Of a stretch of DNA of 64,000 bases, positions 1 through 9,100 are shown piece by piece. The DNA lies in contig NZ_FPJO01000003.1 of assembly GCF_900119365.1 (NCBI RefSeq), positions 62,001-126,000 on the forward strand. The letters are read 5' to 3'. Origin of the DNA: Streptomyces atratus. GTDB taxonomy: Bacteria; Actinomycetota; Actinomycetes; Streptomycetales; Streptomycetaceae. Within the stretch, counting starts at the first letter, position 1. Each line of letters begins with the position of its first letter. The notes below the pieces were generated by a model. The model saw only the letters and a program-made list of their open reading frames with translations. It was not told where the DNA came from and did no database searches. Position numbers and translations under genes: made by a program.

Positions 1-2508
1 TTCCCGGGCACCGTACCCAGGATCTGGAACGCCCCACCGCGCAACCCCGGCTTCACCGGCCGCTCCCTGGTCCTGGAACGGATGCGCGACCAGCTCGGCG
101 GCGGCATGGCCGTCGTGCTGCCGCAGCCGCAGACCCTGTACGGACTCGGCGGCGTCGGCAAGACCCAGGTCGCCCTGGAGTACGTACACCGCTTCATGGC
201 CGACTACGACCTGGTCTGGTGGATATCGTCCGAGCAGACCGACGACGTGGTGGCCGCGCTCGCCGAGCTCGCGGTCCGGCTGGGCGCCCAGGGCGGCGAC
301 GACATGGCGGCATCCTCCCAGGAGGCCGTCGACCTGCTGCGGCGCGGTGTGCCCTCGGACCGCTGGCTGCTGGTCTTCGACAACGCCGACGATCCCGAAC
401 GGCTCCGGCGCTACTTCCCGCAGGGGGGTTCCGGCCACATCCTGGTCACTTCGCGGAACCAGGCCTGGTCCCAGCACGGCGACGCGCTGCCCGTCGACGT
501 CTTCCTGCGTGAGGAGTCCATCGAACACCTTCAGCGCAGGGCCCCGGGGCTGAGCGACGAGGACGCCGCCCAGGTGGCCACCGCGGTCGGTGACCTGCCG
601 CTGGCCGTCGAGCAGGCGGCGGCCTGGATCGCGGAGACCGCCACCCCGATCGACACCTATCTGGAACAGCTGGCCCGGCAGGCCCCGGAGGTCCTGGCGC
701 TCAACCAGCCGGCCGGATACCCGGAGCCGGTCGCCGCGACCTGGAACATCTCCATCCAACGGCTCAAGGAGCGCTCGCCCGCCGCGGTGCGGCTGCTCCA
801 GCTCTGCGCCTTCTTCGCCCCCGAGCCGATCTCCGGGAACCTCCTGTACAGCAAGGAGATGATCGATGCGCTGAAGCCGTACGACGCTTCGCTCCAGGAG
901 AAGCTGGTGCTGGGCCGGGTCATCCGGGAGATCGGCCGGTTCGCCCTCGCCAAGGTGGACCAGGTATCCAACTCCATCCAGGTGCACCGGCTCGTCCAGG
1001 CCGTCATCCGGGCGCAGCTCACCGAGGAGGAACAGCAGGACGCCCGGCACGCCGTCCACCGCATCCTGGCGGGTGCCCGGCCCGACGACGAGAACGAGCC
1101 GATCGACAACCCCGCGAGCTGGCCGCAGTTCGCCACGATCTGGCCGCACCTCGGCCCGTCGGATGCCCGCAACTGCAAGGAGCCCGAGGCCCGCAGGCTG
1201 CTGATCGACCGGGTTCGCTATCTCTGGAAGCGAGGTGACTTCAGGACCGCCGCCGCTCTCGGTGAGGAACTGCGTGCCCTCTGGAAGGAGACGCTGGGGG
1301 AGCGGGACATCCAGTACCTCTACCTCTGTTTCCACCTCGCCAACGTCTACCGTTCGCGCGGCCGTTACGTGGAAGCGAGGGAGCTCGACGAGATCACCCT
1401 GGCGATGCAGCAGGAGGTCCTGGGCCCGGAGCACCCGCACACGTACATGAGCACCAGCAGCCTGGCGACCGACCTCGGCACGCTGGGTGAGTACACCAGG
1501 GCGATCGAGCTGGCGACGGAGGCGACCGACGGGTTCAACCAGATCTTCCACGACTCGCACCCGAGGACCCTGGCGGCGGCCAACAACCTGGCGTTCACCC
1601 TGCGGTCCATCGGGCAGTACGCCAAGGCCAGGGAGATCGACCAGGACGTCTTCGACAAGCGGGTCGAGGTGCTCGGCGCGGAGCATCCCTACAGCCTCTC
1701 CTCGGCCATGAATCTGGCCCGCGACCTGCGTGACGTCGGGCGGTACGAGGACGCGGTCGGCATCCTCAGCCGCACGTACGACAGCTACAAGGCGACGCTC
1801 GGCCGGGCCTTCCCCGGCACGCTGAGCGCGGCGAAGAGCCTGGCGGTGTCGCTGCGCCGGGCGGGCAGACTGGAGGACGCCCGCAGGCTCACCGCGGCCA
1901 CCCGTGCCAGGTACCGGGCCAAGTACACCGCCGCCAACCCGGAGTCACTGGCCTGTGACCTCAACATGGCCGCCGACCTGTACGCGGCAGGCGAGGCGAC
2001 CGAGGCCAGGGACACCGCGCAGGAGGTCGTCGACCAGTACATGAAGGTGCCGGGGGAGAAACACCCGTACACCTTGGCCGCCCTGAACAACCTCGGCGTG
2101 TACCAGCTGGGGGCCGGCGAGGTGGAGGAGTCGGAACGGGTGCTGACCCGGGTGGTCGCTTCGATGCGCGAGGTGTACGGGCCGGAGCACCCCAACACCC
2201 TGTTCTGCGTGATGAACCTGGCCAACGCGACGGCCGAGACGGGCAATCTCGACATCGTGCTGGAGACCGAACGGAAGGTGGCCGGACAGCTCAGGCGCGT
2301 CCTCGGGGCGCACCACCCGGAGACGCTGGCCATGATGTCGAACATGGCGGTCACGCTCGACGCGATGGGACGCAAGGACGAGGCGATACGGCTGCGGGCG
2401 GAAACGGTCGAGGAGCTGTCCCGGCAGCTCGGCGAGGACCACCCGATGAGCCGGATCGCCCGGGACGAGCGCCGGTTCGAGCGTGAACTGGAACCGATGG
2501 CGGTATGA
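1..2508 (+). CDS. FxSxx-COOH system NB-ARC/TPR protein, 5' partial
   Basis: The reading frame is open from base 1, so the gene begins outside the window; 835 residues are visible. The first visible residues (RIWNAPPRNPGFTGR) and the P-loop GLGGVGKTQ about 48 residues in, followed by LLVFDNADDP as Walker B, mark a STAND-type NTPase. The C-terminal half is built of roughly 42-residue tetratricopeptide repeats with the recurring GxxHPxTL pattern seen in NB-ARC/TPR-12 proteins. This architecture matches the TPR partner of FxSxx-COOH radical-SAM peptide clusters (family knowledge). The peptide, radical SAM and FxsC-like genes would be expected to the left, outside the window. Its role there is unknown; nucleotide-switched scaffolding is an inference. 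An internal ATG at 82 is not the start, because homologous sequence precedes it. Confidence 0.8.
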   Translation, partial: FPGTVPRIWNAPPRNPGFTGRSLVLERMRDQLGGGMAVVLPQPQTLYGLGGVGKTQVALEYVHRFMADYDLVWWISSEQTDDVVAALAELAVRLGAQGGDDMAASSQEAVDLLRRGVPSDRWLLVFDNADDPERLRRYFPQGGSGHILVTSRNQAWSQHGDALPVDVFLREESIEHLQRRAPGLSDEDAAQVATAVGDLPLAVEQAAAWIAETATPIDTYLEQLARQAPEVLALNQPAGYPEPVAATWNISIQRLKERSPAAVRLLQLCAFFAPEPISGNLLYSKEMIDALKPYDASLQEKLVLGRVIREIGRFALAKVDQVSNSIQVHRLVQAVIRAQLTEEEQQDARHAVHRILAGARPDDENEPIDNPASWPQFATIWPHLGPSDARNCKEPEARRLLIDRVRYLWKRGDFRTAAALGEELRALWKETLGERDIQYLYLCFHLANVYRSRGRYVEARELDEITLAMQQEVLGPEHPHTYMSTSSLATDLGTLGEYTRAIELATEATDGFNQIFHDSHPRTLAAANNLAFTLRSIGQYAKAREIDQDVFDKRVEVLGAEHPYSLSSAMNLARDLRDVGRYEDAVGILSRTYDSYKATLGRAFPGTLSAAKSLAVSLRRAGRLEDARRLTAATRARYRAKYTAANPESLACDLNMAADLYAAGEATEARDTAQEVVDQYMKVPGEKHPYTLAALNNLGVYQLGAGEVEESERVLTRVVASMREVYGPEHPNTLFCVMNLANATAETGNLDIVLETERKVAGQLRRVLGAHHPETLAMMSNMAVTLDAMGRKDEAIRLRAETVEELSRQLGEDHPMSRIARDERRFERELEPMAV

Positions 2509-2513
2509 GTCCG

Positions 2514-2543
2514 AGGAGCGTCCGGCCGCCGCCGGACGCTCCT
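2514..2543 (+). terminator. Perfect 12-bp hairpin after the TPR gene
   Basis: AGGAGCGTCCGG (2514-2525) and its exact reverse complement (2532-2543) flank a 6-base loop, starting 6 bp after the TPR gene stop. There is no long T-tract, as is usual in Streptomyces. It lies between two convergent genes and could act in both directions. Confidence 0.7.
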
Positions 2544-2562
2544 TCGCCTGCCCGCCCGTCGC

Positions 2563-3438
2563 TCAGCAGGCGGGCGGGTCCAGCAGCCAGTTCAGGATCC
2601 TGGGCAGTGCGTGCAGGGCGTCGAAGTGCGCTGCCGCCGGTTCCACCACGACGGTGGAGTTCGGGATGCGTTCGGCCAGCCAGCGGGAGTGGCCCACCGG
2701 GGAGAACACGTCCTTCTCGCCGTGCCACAGCATCACGGGACCCGTGATGTCCGCGGGGTCGAACCCCCACGGATTGCTGAACGCGATCGCGTCGTCGATC
2801 CAGCCCCAGGCGGAAGTGCGCAGCCCCTCACGGTAGTTGCGCAGCAGCATGGTGCGGACCCCGGCGTCGTTGACCACCATCCGGTCGGATTCGGTCAGCT
2901 CCTGGCGCAGATCGTCGATGAGCCGGACCGGGTTCTTCCTGATCACCGCGGACCGCGAGATGAACGACTCCGCGAGCCCGTCCGGATCGGCCGCAGCGGT
3001 GGAGTACGCCAGCACATTGGAGGCGGCCATCCCGTCGAACCAGTCGAGACCGTCGGCCCCCCACGGGGCCAGTCCGACCAGCGCGGCGGTACGGGTCACC
3101 CGCTCGGGCATCAGCGCCGCGCAGGCCAGGGCGTGCGGGGCGCCACCGGAACGGCCCACCACGGCGAAGCGATCGAGACCGAGGTGGTCCGCGATGGCCC
3201 GCACGTCCTGCACGGCATCGGCGACACAGCGGCCCGGCAGCCGGTCGGACTCGCCGTAGCCCGGCCGGTCGTAGGTGATCAGCTGGGTCTTGCGCTGGTA
3301 CAGGACCATGCCGCGCGGAGCCGGACCGAGCCTGCTGCCGGGCATTCCGTGCAGCAGGAATACCGGTCTGCCACGGGGATCCCCGAGACGCTCCACCACC
3401 AGATGCCGCCCGTCCACCGCGCGCACCCGACTACGCAC
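2563..3438 (-). CDS. Alpha/beta hydrolase
   Basis: 291 aa, GTG start with an AGGAGG-type site about 6-8 bp upstream. Alpha/beta-hydrolase fold signs are clear: oxyanion-hole HGMPGS at residues 30-35, nucleophile elbow GRSGG with Ser97, an acidic residue in WHGEKDVFSP, and the terminal His in AAAHFDAL. No signal peptide, so probably cytosolic. The substrate cannot be read from the sequence; family members include esterases, epoxide hydrolases and haloperoxidase-like enzymes. It is a single gene convergent with the TPR gene, with no operon partner. Confidence 0.85.
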   Translation of the reverse strand: MRSRVRAVDGRHLVVERLGDPRGRPVFLLHGMPGSRLGPAPRGMVLYQRKTQLITYDRPGYGESDRLPGRCVADAVQDVRAIADHLGLDRFAVVGRSGGAPHALACAALMPERVTRTAALVGLAPWGADGLDWFDGMAASNVLAYSTAAADPDGLAESFISRSAVIRKNPVRLIDDLRQELTESDRMVVNDAGVRTMLLRNYREGLRTSAWGWIDDAIAFSNPWGFDPADITGPVMLWHGEKDVFSPVGHSRWLAERIPNSTVVVEPAAAHFDALHALPRILNWLLDPPAC

Positions 3439-3805
3439 TTGGCGCCTCCTCCGTATGGTGCGGGCACCGCGTGCCCGACTTTTCCCACCCGATGTGATGA
3501 TGGCTCATCAGAGCCCTTACCGGGATGGTGTGTTGGGAAACCGCAAGAGGTGTTCGGGGCGCGCTCGATATTCCACCGCACCATGTCCGCCGGTGGCTGA
3601 CCCTGCGGACAGCCGGCTGCGACCTGCGGGGTACTGAGCGCCCACGAGGTGCCGCTGCTCCGGCTGTTCCCGTTGGTGCCGCTGCCGGAGGACCCGCCCT
3701 GGGCAGTGGGGGGCGGCAGGGCCGTCGGACGAATCGGCGGAACCCGCAGGCCGACACCAGGGGCAGTCCTGGCAGTACGACCGGTCAGCGGCGTCGGTCG
3801 TGGGT
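3439..3805. other. Gene-poor spacer of 367 bp
   Basis: This stretch lies between the hydrolase start and the 3' end of the vWA gene, both on the minus strand. Open frames cross it on both strands (for example 3525-3875 plus), but none has a ribosome binding site, a recognisable domain or a convincing composition. It probably carries the hydrolase promoter. No RNA gene or strong hairpin was recognised. Confidence 0.5.
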
Positions 3806-5050
3806 TCACCGCCTGCCGGGAGCCGCCCCGATGACCACCGTGCGCGCCCACTCGGGCGGGGAGCCCGGGACGTAGTAGGGATCGTCCTCGTCCCACACCC
3901 GGGGGAACAGGCCCACCACCGTCCGGCACGACGGCTGTGCACTCGGCCACGGGGTCTGGCCGTCGGTCAGGACCACGACGACATCGGGTCGCGGCTGCAA
4001 GCGGAGGGCCCTGGCGAAGCCCGAGCGCAGGTCCGTGCCCCCGCCGCCGACCAGCGGGATTCCCTCGGCACGGCACAGCGGATGCGCGACCCGGGCCGCC
4101 GCGTCGCACGGGAGGACGGTGACCAGGTCGCGGCGGCCGCCGACGGCGCGGGAGATCCCGGCGACCTCCAGGAGCGCGCTGCCCAGTTCGGTGTCACTGA
4201 CCGAAGCGGACGTGTCGATGACCACGGCGACCCGGGGCGGTGTGCGTCTCAGGCTCGGCAGAACGGCGCCGGGCACACCGGCCGAGCGCCGTGACGGTCG
4301 GCCGTACGTGTAGTCATCGCCCGCGCCGGACCCGGAGGCGGCCGAGCGTACCGCCGCGCCCAGCAGCTCCCGCCACGGCTGCGGCGGGTGGAACGCCTCC
4401 TCCGCCCACCGCTTCCACCCCTTCGAGGCGTTGCCCGGACGGCCGGTGATGCCCTGCGCCACCCGGAACCGGACCGCGTCCCGTTCCTGCTCGCTGAGGC
4501 CGTGTGCGCCGTCCGGCCCGAGGTCCCACTCCCGCTCCAGCCCGTCGGCGCCACTGCCGCAGTCCAGCCAGGCCAGGTCCTGTGTATGCGGCCCGAGCCG
4601 GAACTGACGCAGATAGTCCTCCATGAGCTGCCCCTCGGGGAGCCCCAGGGAGGCCGGATCGACGGCGCCCTCCGGCCGGGCCAGGCCCTCGCCGAACACG
4701 TCGTCGTTGATCTCGCAGTCGGCGGCGATGTTCATCCGCAGCCGTTCCGCGGGGCCGGTCAGCCCGCGCTCCCGCGCGACCCGGTCGCTGCGCCCGTGGT
4801 GGTCGCGCAGCAGGTGCGACACCTCGTGCACCCAGACCCCGGCCAGTTCCTCCACCGGGGTCCTGTCCACGAAACCGGGCGAGACATAGCACCGCCAGTG
4901 CCGGTCGACGGCCATCGTCGGTACCCGCCGTGACTCCACGACCCCCAGGGCGAACAGGGCCGTCGCCAAGTAGGGGCGGGCCCGGACGGCTTGCAGCCGG
5001 GCGGCGAAGAGCTTGTCGAGGTCGAGCGCCCCCGGCTCGTCGGGTGTCAT
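3806..5050 (-). CDS. vWA domain / HExxH putative metallopeptidase (DUF2201 type)
   Basis: 414 aa. The start at 5050 is fixed by an ATGA overlap with the stop of the upstream AAA gene. The N-terminal half carries a zinc-protease-like HEVSH (residues 75-79) inside VWVHEVSHLLRDHH. The C-terminal half is a von Willebrand A domain with a MIDAS motif (DTSAS, residues 279-283), a later GGTD threonine and VVVLTDG. This matches proteins with the DUF2201_N/DUF2201 pair (family knowledge). Such proteins commonly pair with MoxR ATPases, which are thought to remodel or activate a vWA-bound partner; that is the likely arrangement here. Whether it is proteolytic is untested. It is the last gene of a three-gene operon. 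Confidence 0.85.
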   Translation of the reverse strand: MTPDEPGALDLDKLFAARLQAVRARPYLATALFALGVVESRRVPTMAVDRHWRCYVSPGFVDRTPVEELAGVWVHEVSHLLRDHHGRSDRVARERGLTGPAERLRMNIAADCEINDDVFGEGLARPEGAVDPASLGLPEGQLMEDYLRQFRLGPHTQDLAWLDCGSGADGLEREWDLGPDGAHGLSEQERDAVRFRVAQGITGRPGNASKGWKRWAEEAFHPPQPWRELLGAAVRSAASGSGAGDDYTYGRPSRRSAGVPGAVLPSLRRTPPRVAVVIDTSASVSDTELGSALLEVAGISRAVGGRRDLVTVLPCDAAARVAHPLCRAEGIPLVGGGGTDLRSGFARALRLQPRPDVVVVLTDGQTPWPSAQPSCRTVVGLFPRVWDEDDPYYVPGSPPEWARTVVIGAAPGRR

Positions 5051-6321
5051 CGGCCGGCCCTCGCGGCGACCGCTTCCCGGTCCGCCGTCCGGGCCGCCGC
5101 CCGGTCCGCCCGCCGGGACAGGGACACCGCTCCGGCGAGCTGCTCGATCGACGCCGGGACGTCCCAGTCCTCCCGGCGCAGCGAGGCGAGCGTGGTCGCG
5201 GGGACGACCACCACGTCCGGGGCCCCGGTCTCCAGCGCCCGGACCAGGAGCGCCCATGCCGCGTCCCAGCGGGACTTCTCCGGGCGGTTGCGGACCGCCG
5301 CCACCACACCGTCGAGCACGGCCTGCCGCAGATCCCCGCGCTCGGGCAGGTCGGCCCCCGCCGGGTCGGCGAGCAGCGTCTCGGGGTCCGGCAGGTCCAT
5401 CCGGTCCAGGCTCGCCAGCAGCTCCAGCCCCGGACCGTCCCCCACGGTGCCCCTGACCAGCTGGGAGAGTACGTCTCTGGAGGAGCCGGCCGCGGTCGCG
5501 AACGCGATCAGGGACAGCGTCATGTCCCAGCTCCGGGGCGACGGCCAGGGGCCGCCCCGGCGCGTCTCGTTGCCGGGCAGCCGGTGCACGAGCGCCGGGC
5601 GGGCGGTGAGGAGCCCGCACACCGCGCGGCGGGCGAAGTCCACGGCCTCCGGCAGCCGTTCGGGGGCGAGCCGGGGCAAGGTCGCCCTGGGCCAGGTCCC
5701 GCCGAGGCCGCGCACCACGACCTCGTGGTCGTGGGTCCACTGGAGGTGTACGAACCGGTTGGCCAGCGGCGGACTCAGCTCCCAGCCGTCGGCCGCCGAG
5801 GAGCGCGGATTGGCGGCGGCCACGATCCGGACGCCGGGCGGCAGTCGCAGGGCGCCGATCCGCCGTTCCAGTACGAGCCGGAGCAGGGCGGCCTGAACGG
5901 CCGGCGGCGCGGTGGACAGCTCGTCCAGGAACAGCAGCCCCCGGCCGGCCCGCACCAGGCGCACCGCCCAGTCCGGCGGCGCCATCGGGACGCCCTGTTC
6001 GGCGGGATCGTCCCCGACGATGGGCAGCCCCGAGAAGTCGGACGGCTCATGGACGCTGGCGATGACCGTGGTCAGCGGAAGGTCCAGGGAGGCGGCGAGC
6101 TGGGTGAGGGCGGCGGTCTTGCCGATGCCGGGCTCGCCCCACAGGAGTACGGGCAGATCGGCGGCCACGGCCAGGGTCAGGGCCTCCAGCTGGGTGTCGG
6201 GGCGGGGTTCGGTGGTGGTGTCGCGCAGCAGAGCCGTCAGCTCACCGGCGATGTCGAGCTGGGAGACGGGGTCCCGGCCGGCGGGAGCTTCGGGCATGAC
6301 GAAAGGGGTGCGTACAGGCAT
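5047..6321 (-). CDS. MoxR-type AAA ATPase
   Basis: 424 aa. Walker A GEPGIGKT (residues 62-69) and Walker B LLFLDE (129-134) are intact, followed by the sensor-type stretch VAAANPRSS. The arrangement is that of MoxR/RavA-like AAA+ ATPases, which act as chaperone-like remodellers with vWA partners. ATG start with AAAGGTGA 6 bp upstream. It is coupled by a 4-bp overlap to the downstream vWA gene and follows the 468-aa gene by 50 bp, so the three are very likely co-transcribed. The physiological client is unknown. Confidence 0.88.
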   Translation of the reverse strand: MPVRTPFVMPEAPAGRDPVSQLDIAGELTALLRDTTTEPRPDTQLEALTLAVAADLPVLLWGEPGIGKTAALTQLAASLDLPLTTVIASVHEPSDFSGLPIVGDDPAEQGVPMAPPDWAVRLVRAGRGLLFLDELSTAPPAVQAALLRLVLERRIGALRLPPGVRIVAAANPRSSAADGWELSPPLANRFVHLQWTHDHEVVVRGLGGTWPRATLPRLAPERLPEAVDFARRAVCGLLTARPALVHRLPGNETRRGGPWPSPRSWDMTLSLIAFATAAGSSRDVLSQLVRGTVGDGPGLELLASLDRMDLPDPETLLADPAGADLPERGDLRQAVLDGVVAAVRNRPEKSRWDAAWALLVRALETGAPDVVVVPATTLASLRREDWDVPASIEQLAGAVSLSRRADRAAARTADREAVAARAGR

Positions 6322-6371
6322 GGGTGATCACCTTTGGGTCGTGGTGAGCGTGCAGAGGTCGGGGGACCGGG

Positions 6372-7778
6372 TCAGCGACGGACCGCGTGGCGCGGGTGCG
6401 AGCGGCGGTGGGCGGGGCGGCTGCGGTACGGGTGGAGGCGGTCGGGTCCTTCGACCAGGCCGGCCCGGAACAGCCCGTAGGTGATCCGCTGCCGCGCGGC
6501 CGCCTCCAGCTCGTCCCGCAGTTCGCCGCTGCGCAGCAGTGCGCCGGGGCCCAGCAGGCCCTCGACGACGGCCAGCGCACCGGCGATGTCGCCGTGGTCC
6601 AGGCGTTCGCGTACACCGGTGAGGCAGTCCGGACGGCGGTGCGCCTCGTCGATGGCCTGGAGGCAGGGCAGCGGGGTGCCGGTCAGCGCGACCAGCAGTT
6701 CCTCGCGGCGGATCTCGTCCGGGTCGTGGTCGAGCGGGGCCAGCACCCCGTCTACCAGGCCGATCCGGTGCTGGGCGCCCCGGCATTCCACGAGGCGTGG
6801 CTGTCCTGCCCGGTCCGGAGGCCGTGCCGGGCCGGCCGGTGGACGGTCCGGTGCCAGCGCCGCGGCGACCAGCGGATGCAGCCGGCCGGCCTCGATCGCA
6901 CCGGTACGGAGCAGATCGAGGTCCGGCAGCACCCAGGTCGCCGCGTCGGGCAGGACGGGCGGGGCAAAGGTGCCGCCGTCCGTGGCCGAGGAAGCGGACG
7001 CGACCCGCAGCGCGGGCGGCCCGGAGCCGTCCCCGTCCGGGGCCAGATCCAGGAGCAGCCGGTGTCCGGCCCCGAACCGCACGGCGACGGTACCGTCGGT
7101 CCGTCCCTCGGCCCGGAGCAGGATCCCCGCCTCGGCCGCCCACCGGTCGACGGCGCAGCGGCGCCCCGGCGGCACCGTCTCCAGTACCTCCGAAGGCACC
7201 GGGGGACGGCCGTCGGCGGCCGGCCCGTCGGACCCGGACCGGATCCGCAGCTCACCGGCCCTGCGCGCGTCCCACAGATGGCGGTGCAGGTCCAGGCGGA
7301 ACCGAGAGTTCGGGCGGTGGTGCGGATAGCGGCGGGCATCGGCCCCGGAGTCGGATCCGTCCCACAGCGCGAGCCCGATCCGCTGACCGGCATCCGCCCA
7401 GGCAGGCGGAGTCCGCACCACCAGGTGCACCGGGCGCACACCGCCGGGCCCCTCGGTGTCGTACCGGGCCAGAGAGATTGTCAGGCCCGGACGCAGCAGT
7501 CCGCGAGGGGCGATCCTCGGCATGTGCCAGCGCAGCAGGTCAGGAGCCAGATGGCGCAGATCGTCCCGGATCCGGGACGCGAGTTCCCGGCCGTGGGTGC
7601 GTGCCACGGACCGTGGATTGAGATCGACGTCGACGCCTGCGGCGGCACAGGCCCCCGACCAGTCGCCGGCATGACGGCGGGCGGTCGCGGTCTCGATCAT
7701 GGAGGGCGCCACGGCGAACTCTCGCACGCGCAGCCAGAAGGAAAGGCGGGAATCCTCGTTCGCGGTCTGAGTGAGCAT
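6372..7778 (-). CDS. Uncharacterised 468-aa protein, first gene of the MoxR-vWA operon
   Basis: I recognise no catalytic domain. Start ATG 7778 is preferred over GTG 7784 because AAGGTGAG lies about 5 bp before it. The N-terminal 110 residues look helical and ordered (SMIETATARRHAGDWSGAC; LRHLAPDLLRWHMPRI). The middle is rich in Arg, Gly and Pro, and a C-terminal block (about 360-440) is again helical. There is no signal peptide or membrane segment. From memory, similar proteins lie beside MoxR/vWA pairs in other streptomycetes, so a client or adaptor role for the ATPase is the natural guess. This is inference from context only. Confidence 0.75.
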   Translation of the reverse strand: MLTQTANEDSRLSFWLRVREFAVAPSMIETATARRHAGDWSGACAAAGVDVDLNPRSVARTHGRELASRIRDDLRHLAPDLLRWHMPRIAPRGLLRPGLTISLARYDTEGPGGVRPVHLVVRTPPAWADAGQRIGLALWDGSDSGADARRYPHHRPNSRFRLDLHRHLWDARRAGELRIRSGSDGPAADGRPPVPSEVLETVPPGRRCAVDRWAAEAGILLRAEGRTDGTVAVRFGAGHRLLLDLAPDGDGSGPPALRVASASSATDGGTFAPPVLPDAATWVLPDLDLLRTGAIEAGRLHPLVAAALAPDRPPAGPARPPDRAGQPRLVECRGAQHRIGLVDGVLAPLDHDPDEIRREELLVALTGTPLPCLQAIDEAHRRPDCLTGVRERLDHGDIAGALAVVEGLLGPGALLRSGELRDELEAAARQRITYGLFRAGLVEGPDRLHPYRSRPAHRRSHPRHAVRR

Positions 7779-7895
7779 CAGCACTCACCTTGCGCGGACG
7801 GGTCCCCCGATCTGATATCGAAGTGAGTTGTCATCGCTGGCAGCGTAGTTCCTCCTTCCCCGATCCGCCAGGTGCTTCTGCCGGGGCGTACGGGC

Positions 7896-7911
7896 GCGAA
7901 TCGGTATTCGC
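7896..7911. promoter_or_regulatory. Palindrome between divergent MoxR operon and CoiA-like gene
   Basis: GCGAAT-CGGT-ATTCGC, 6-bp perfect arms, in the 215-bp gap between divergent genes. It is well placed to serve as an operator for either side; the regulator is unknown. Confidence 0.35.
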
Positions 7912-7993
7912 TGTGAACTGTGCGAACGAAGCGCATGCTTCAATATCTGCACTGGTGGGGTGGATCGTGTGAATTGTTCGGGGGAGGGGCCTC

Positions 7994-9082
7994 ATGGCCG
8001 AATCGGATCACCGGCTGGTGCAGACCGCGGTCATAGGCAGTGCCACATCGGGTCTGGGCATCGTCCTGCCGCAGGAGGCCGACGAGCTCCGGCGTCTGCG
8101 GCGGCGGCATCCGACGTACACCTACTGGTGCGGCACCCAGCTCGGCGGTTGCGGCAACAAGTTGTCCGACCGGCTCTGTGCGGACAAGGTCTGCCACTTC
8201 GCCCACGCGCCGAATGCCTCCTGCCACCGCAAGGCCAACGGCGCGAACAGCGCGGACCACCTCTTCATCAAGCAGGACCTCGCCCGCTGGGCCCGCGGGA
8301 GCGGTGTCGACGCGCGGGCCGTACTGCGTGATCTGGGTTCGGGTCCGGGCGACGCCGTCGACTTCCGGGTCCGTGGCAGCCGGCAGCGGGTGCGCTTCCA
8401 GTTCCGGAGGCTGACGCACCCCCAATGGCGTTCCGCGGGCGAGGAGTTGGAGCGCGATGCGGCGAGCCTGGACTGGGTCTTCGGGCCGGGTTCCGCCCAC
8501 CCGGAAACCGTGGCGGAGATGTACGGGAGGTTCGGCCACGTACTCCGCTTCCGTTTCGAGACCGAGGGTGTGGCGCGGCGTATCCGGATCAGGGCGGAGG
8601 AGGCGCGGAGCAGTACCGACTGGGTGCCGCTCGACGCCTGCGCGATGACGCCTGAGGGCCTGCGGGTTCCGGGTGTGGAGAGGCGAAGGCGCACGAGCCG
8701 CCCCGTCGTGGCGCCGCGGACTCCGCCGGGCGGTGCTGCCCCTGCCCGAGTGCCCGTTGCTCCGGGTGCTCGGGCGTCCGTCGCTCCCGGGCGGGGCTCT
8801 TCGGCGGACGCTCCCGATCGGCGGGCCGACGCCGGTGCGGGCGCCAGCCCGCTCGTGCGGAAGGTCCAACGCCTGGTGGAGGAGCTGAACGTGCTCGCGG
8901 CGCCGGCGGAGGCCGACATACGGATGAAGGCCGAGCGGCTGGACCGCGAGGCGGCGTCGTGGGCCGTGCGGTACGGGCGGCTGACGAGCTCGGACTTCTG
9001 GTCCGGCAAGGCCACGAAGGTCGCAGCCCAGGGAGATTCGCTGGCCGGCCGGCTGGAGAAGCTGGCGCAGCACCTGAAATGA
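7994..9082 (+). CDS. CoiA-like zinc-finger/nuclease-type protein
   Basis: 362 aa, ATG with GGGGGAGG about 8 bp upstream. Residues 41-78 hold a Cys/His cluster (C46, C53, C62, C67, H68, H71, C77, H78) with the signature KVCHFAH, resembling the zinc ribbon of competence protein CoiA, where a CHFAH-like motif recurs. It is followed by ADHLFIKQDLARW (87-99), resembling the acidic-His...Lys helix of CoiA-type restriction-endonuclease-fold domains. The strand VRFQFRRLTHPQW may be the second core strand, but I see no classic ExQ or ExK. Residues from about 225 to 285 are low-complexity Pro/Ala/Arg, and the C-terminus is helical. Nuclease activity is plausible but unproven. Divergent from the MoxR operon. 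Confidence 0.6.
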   Translation: MAESDHRLVQTAVIGSATSGLGIVLPQEADELRRLRRRHPTYTYWCGTQLGGCGNKLSDRLCADKVCHFAHAPNASCHRKANGANSADHLFIKQDLARWARGSGVDARAVLRDLGSGPGDAVDFRVRGSRQRVRFQFRRLTHPQWRSAGEELERDAASLDWVFGPGSAHPETVAEMYGRFGHVLRFRFETEGVARRIRIRAEEARSSTDWVPLDACAMTPEGLRVPGVERRRRTSRPVVAPRTPPGGAAPARVPVAPGARASVAPGRGSSADAPDRRADAGAGASPLVRKVQRLVEELNVLAAPAEADIRMKAERLDREAASWAVRYGRLTSSDFWSGKATKVAAQGDSLAGRLEKLAQHLK

Positions 9083-9100
9083 CGCGCCCGCGAGGCCCGG

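Noticed and set aside
3525..3875. 116-codon plus-strand frame in the spacer before the vWA gene
   Set aside because: No binding site, Arg/Pro-rich chance composition and overlap with the vWA 3' end.
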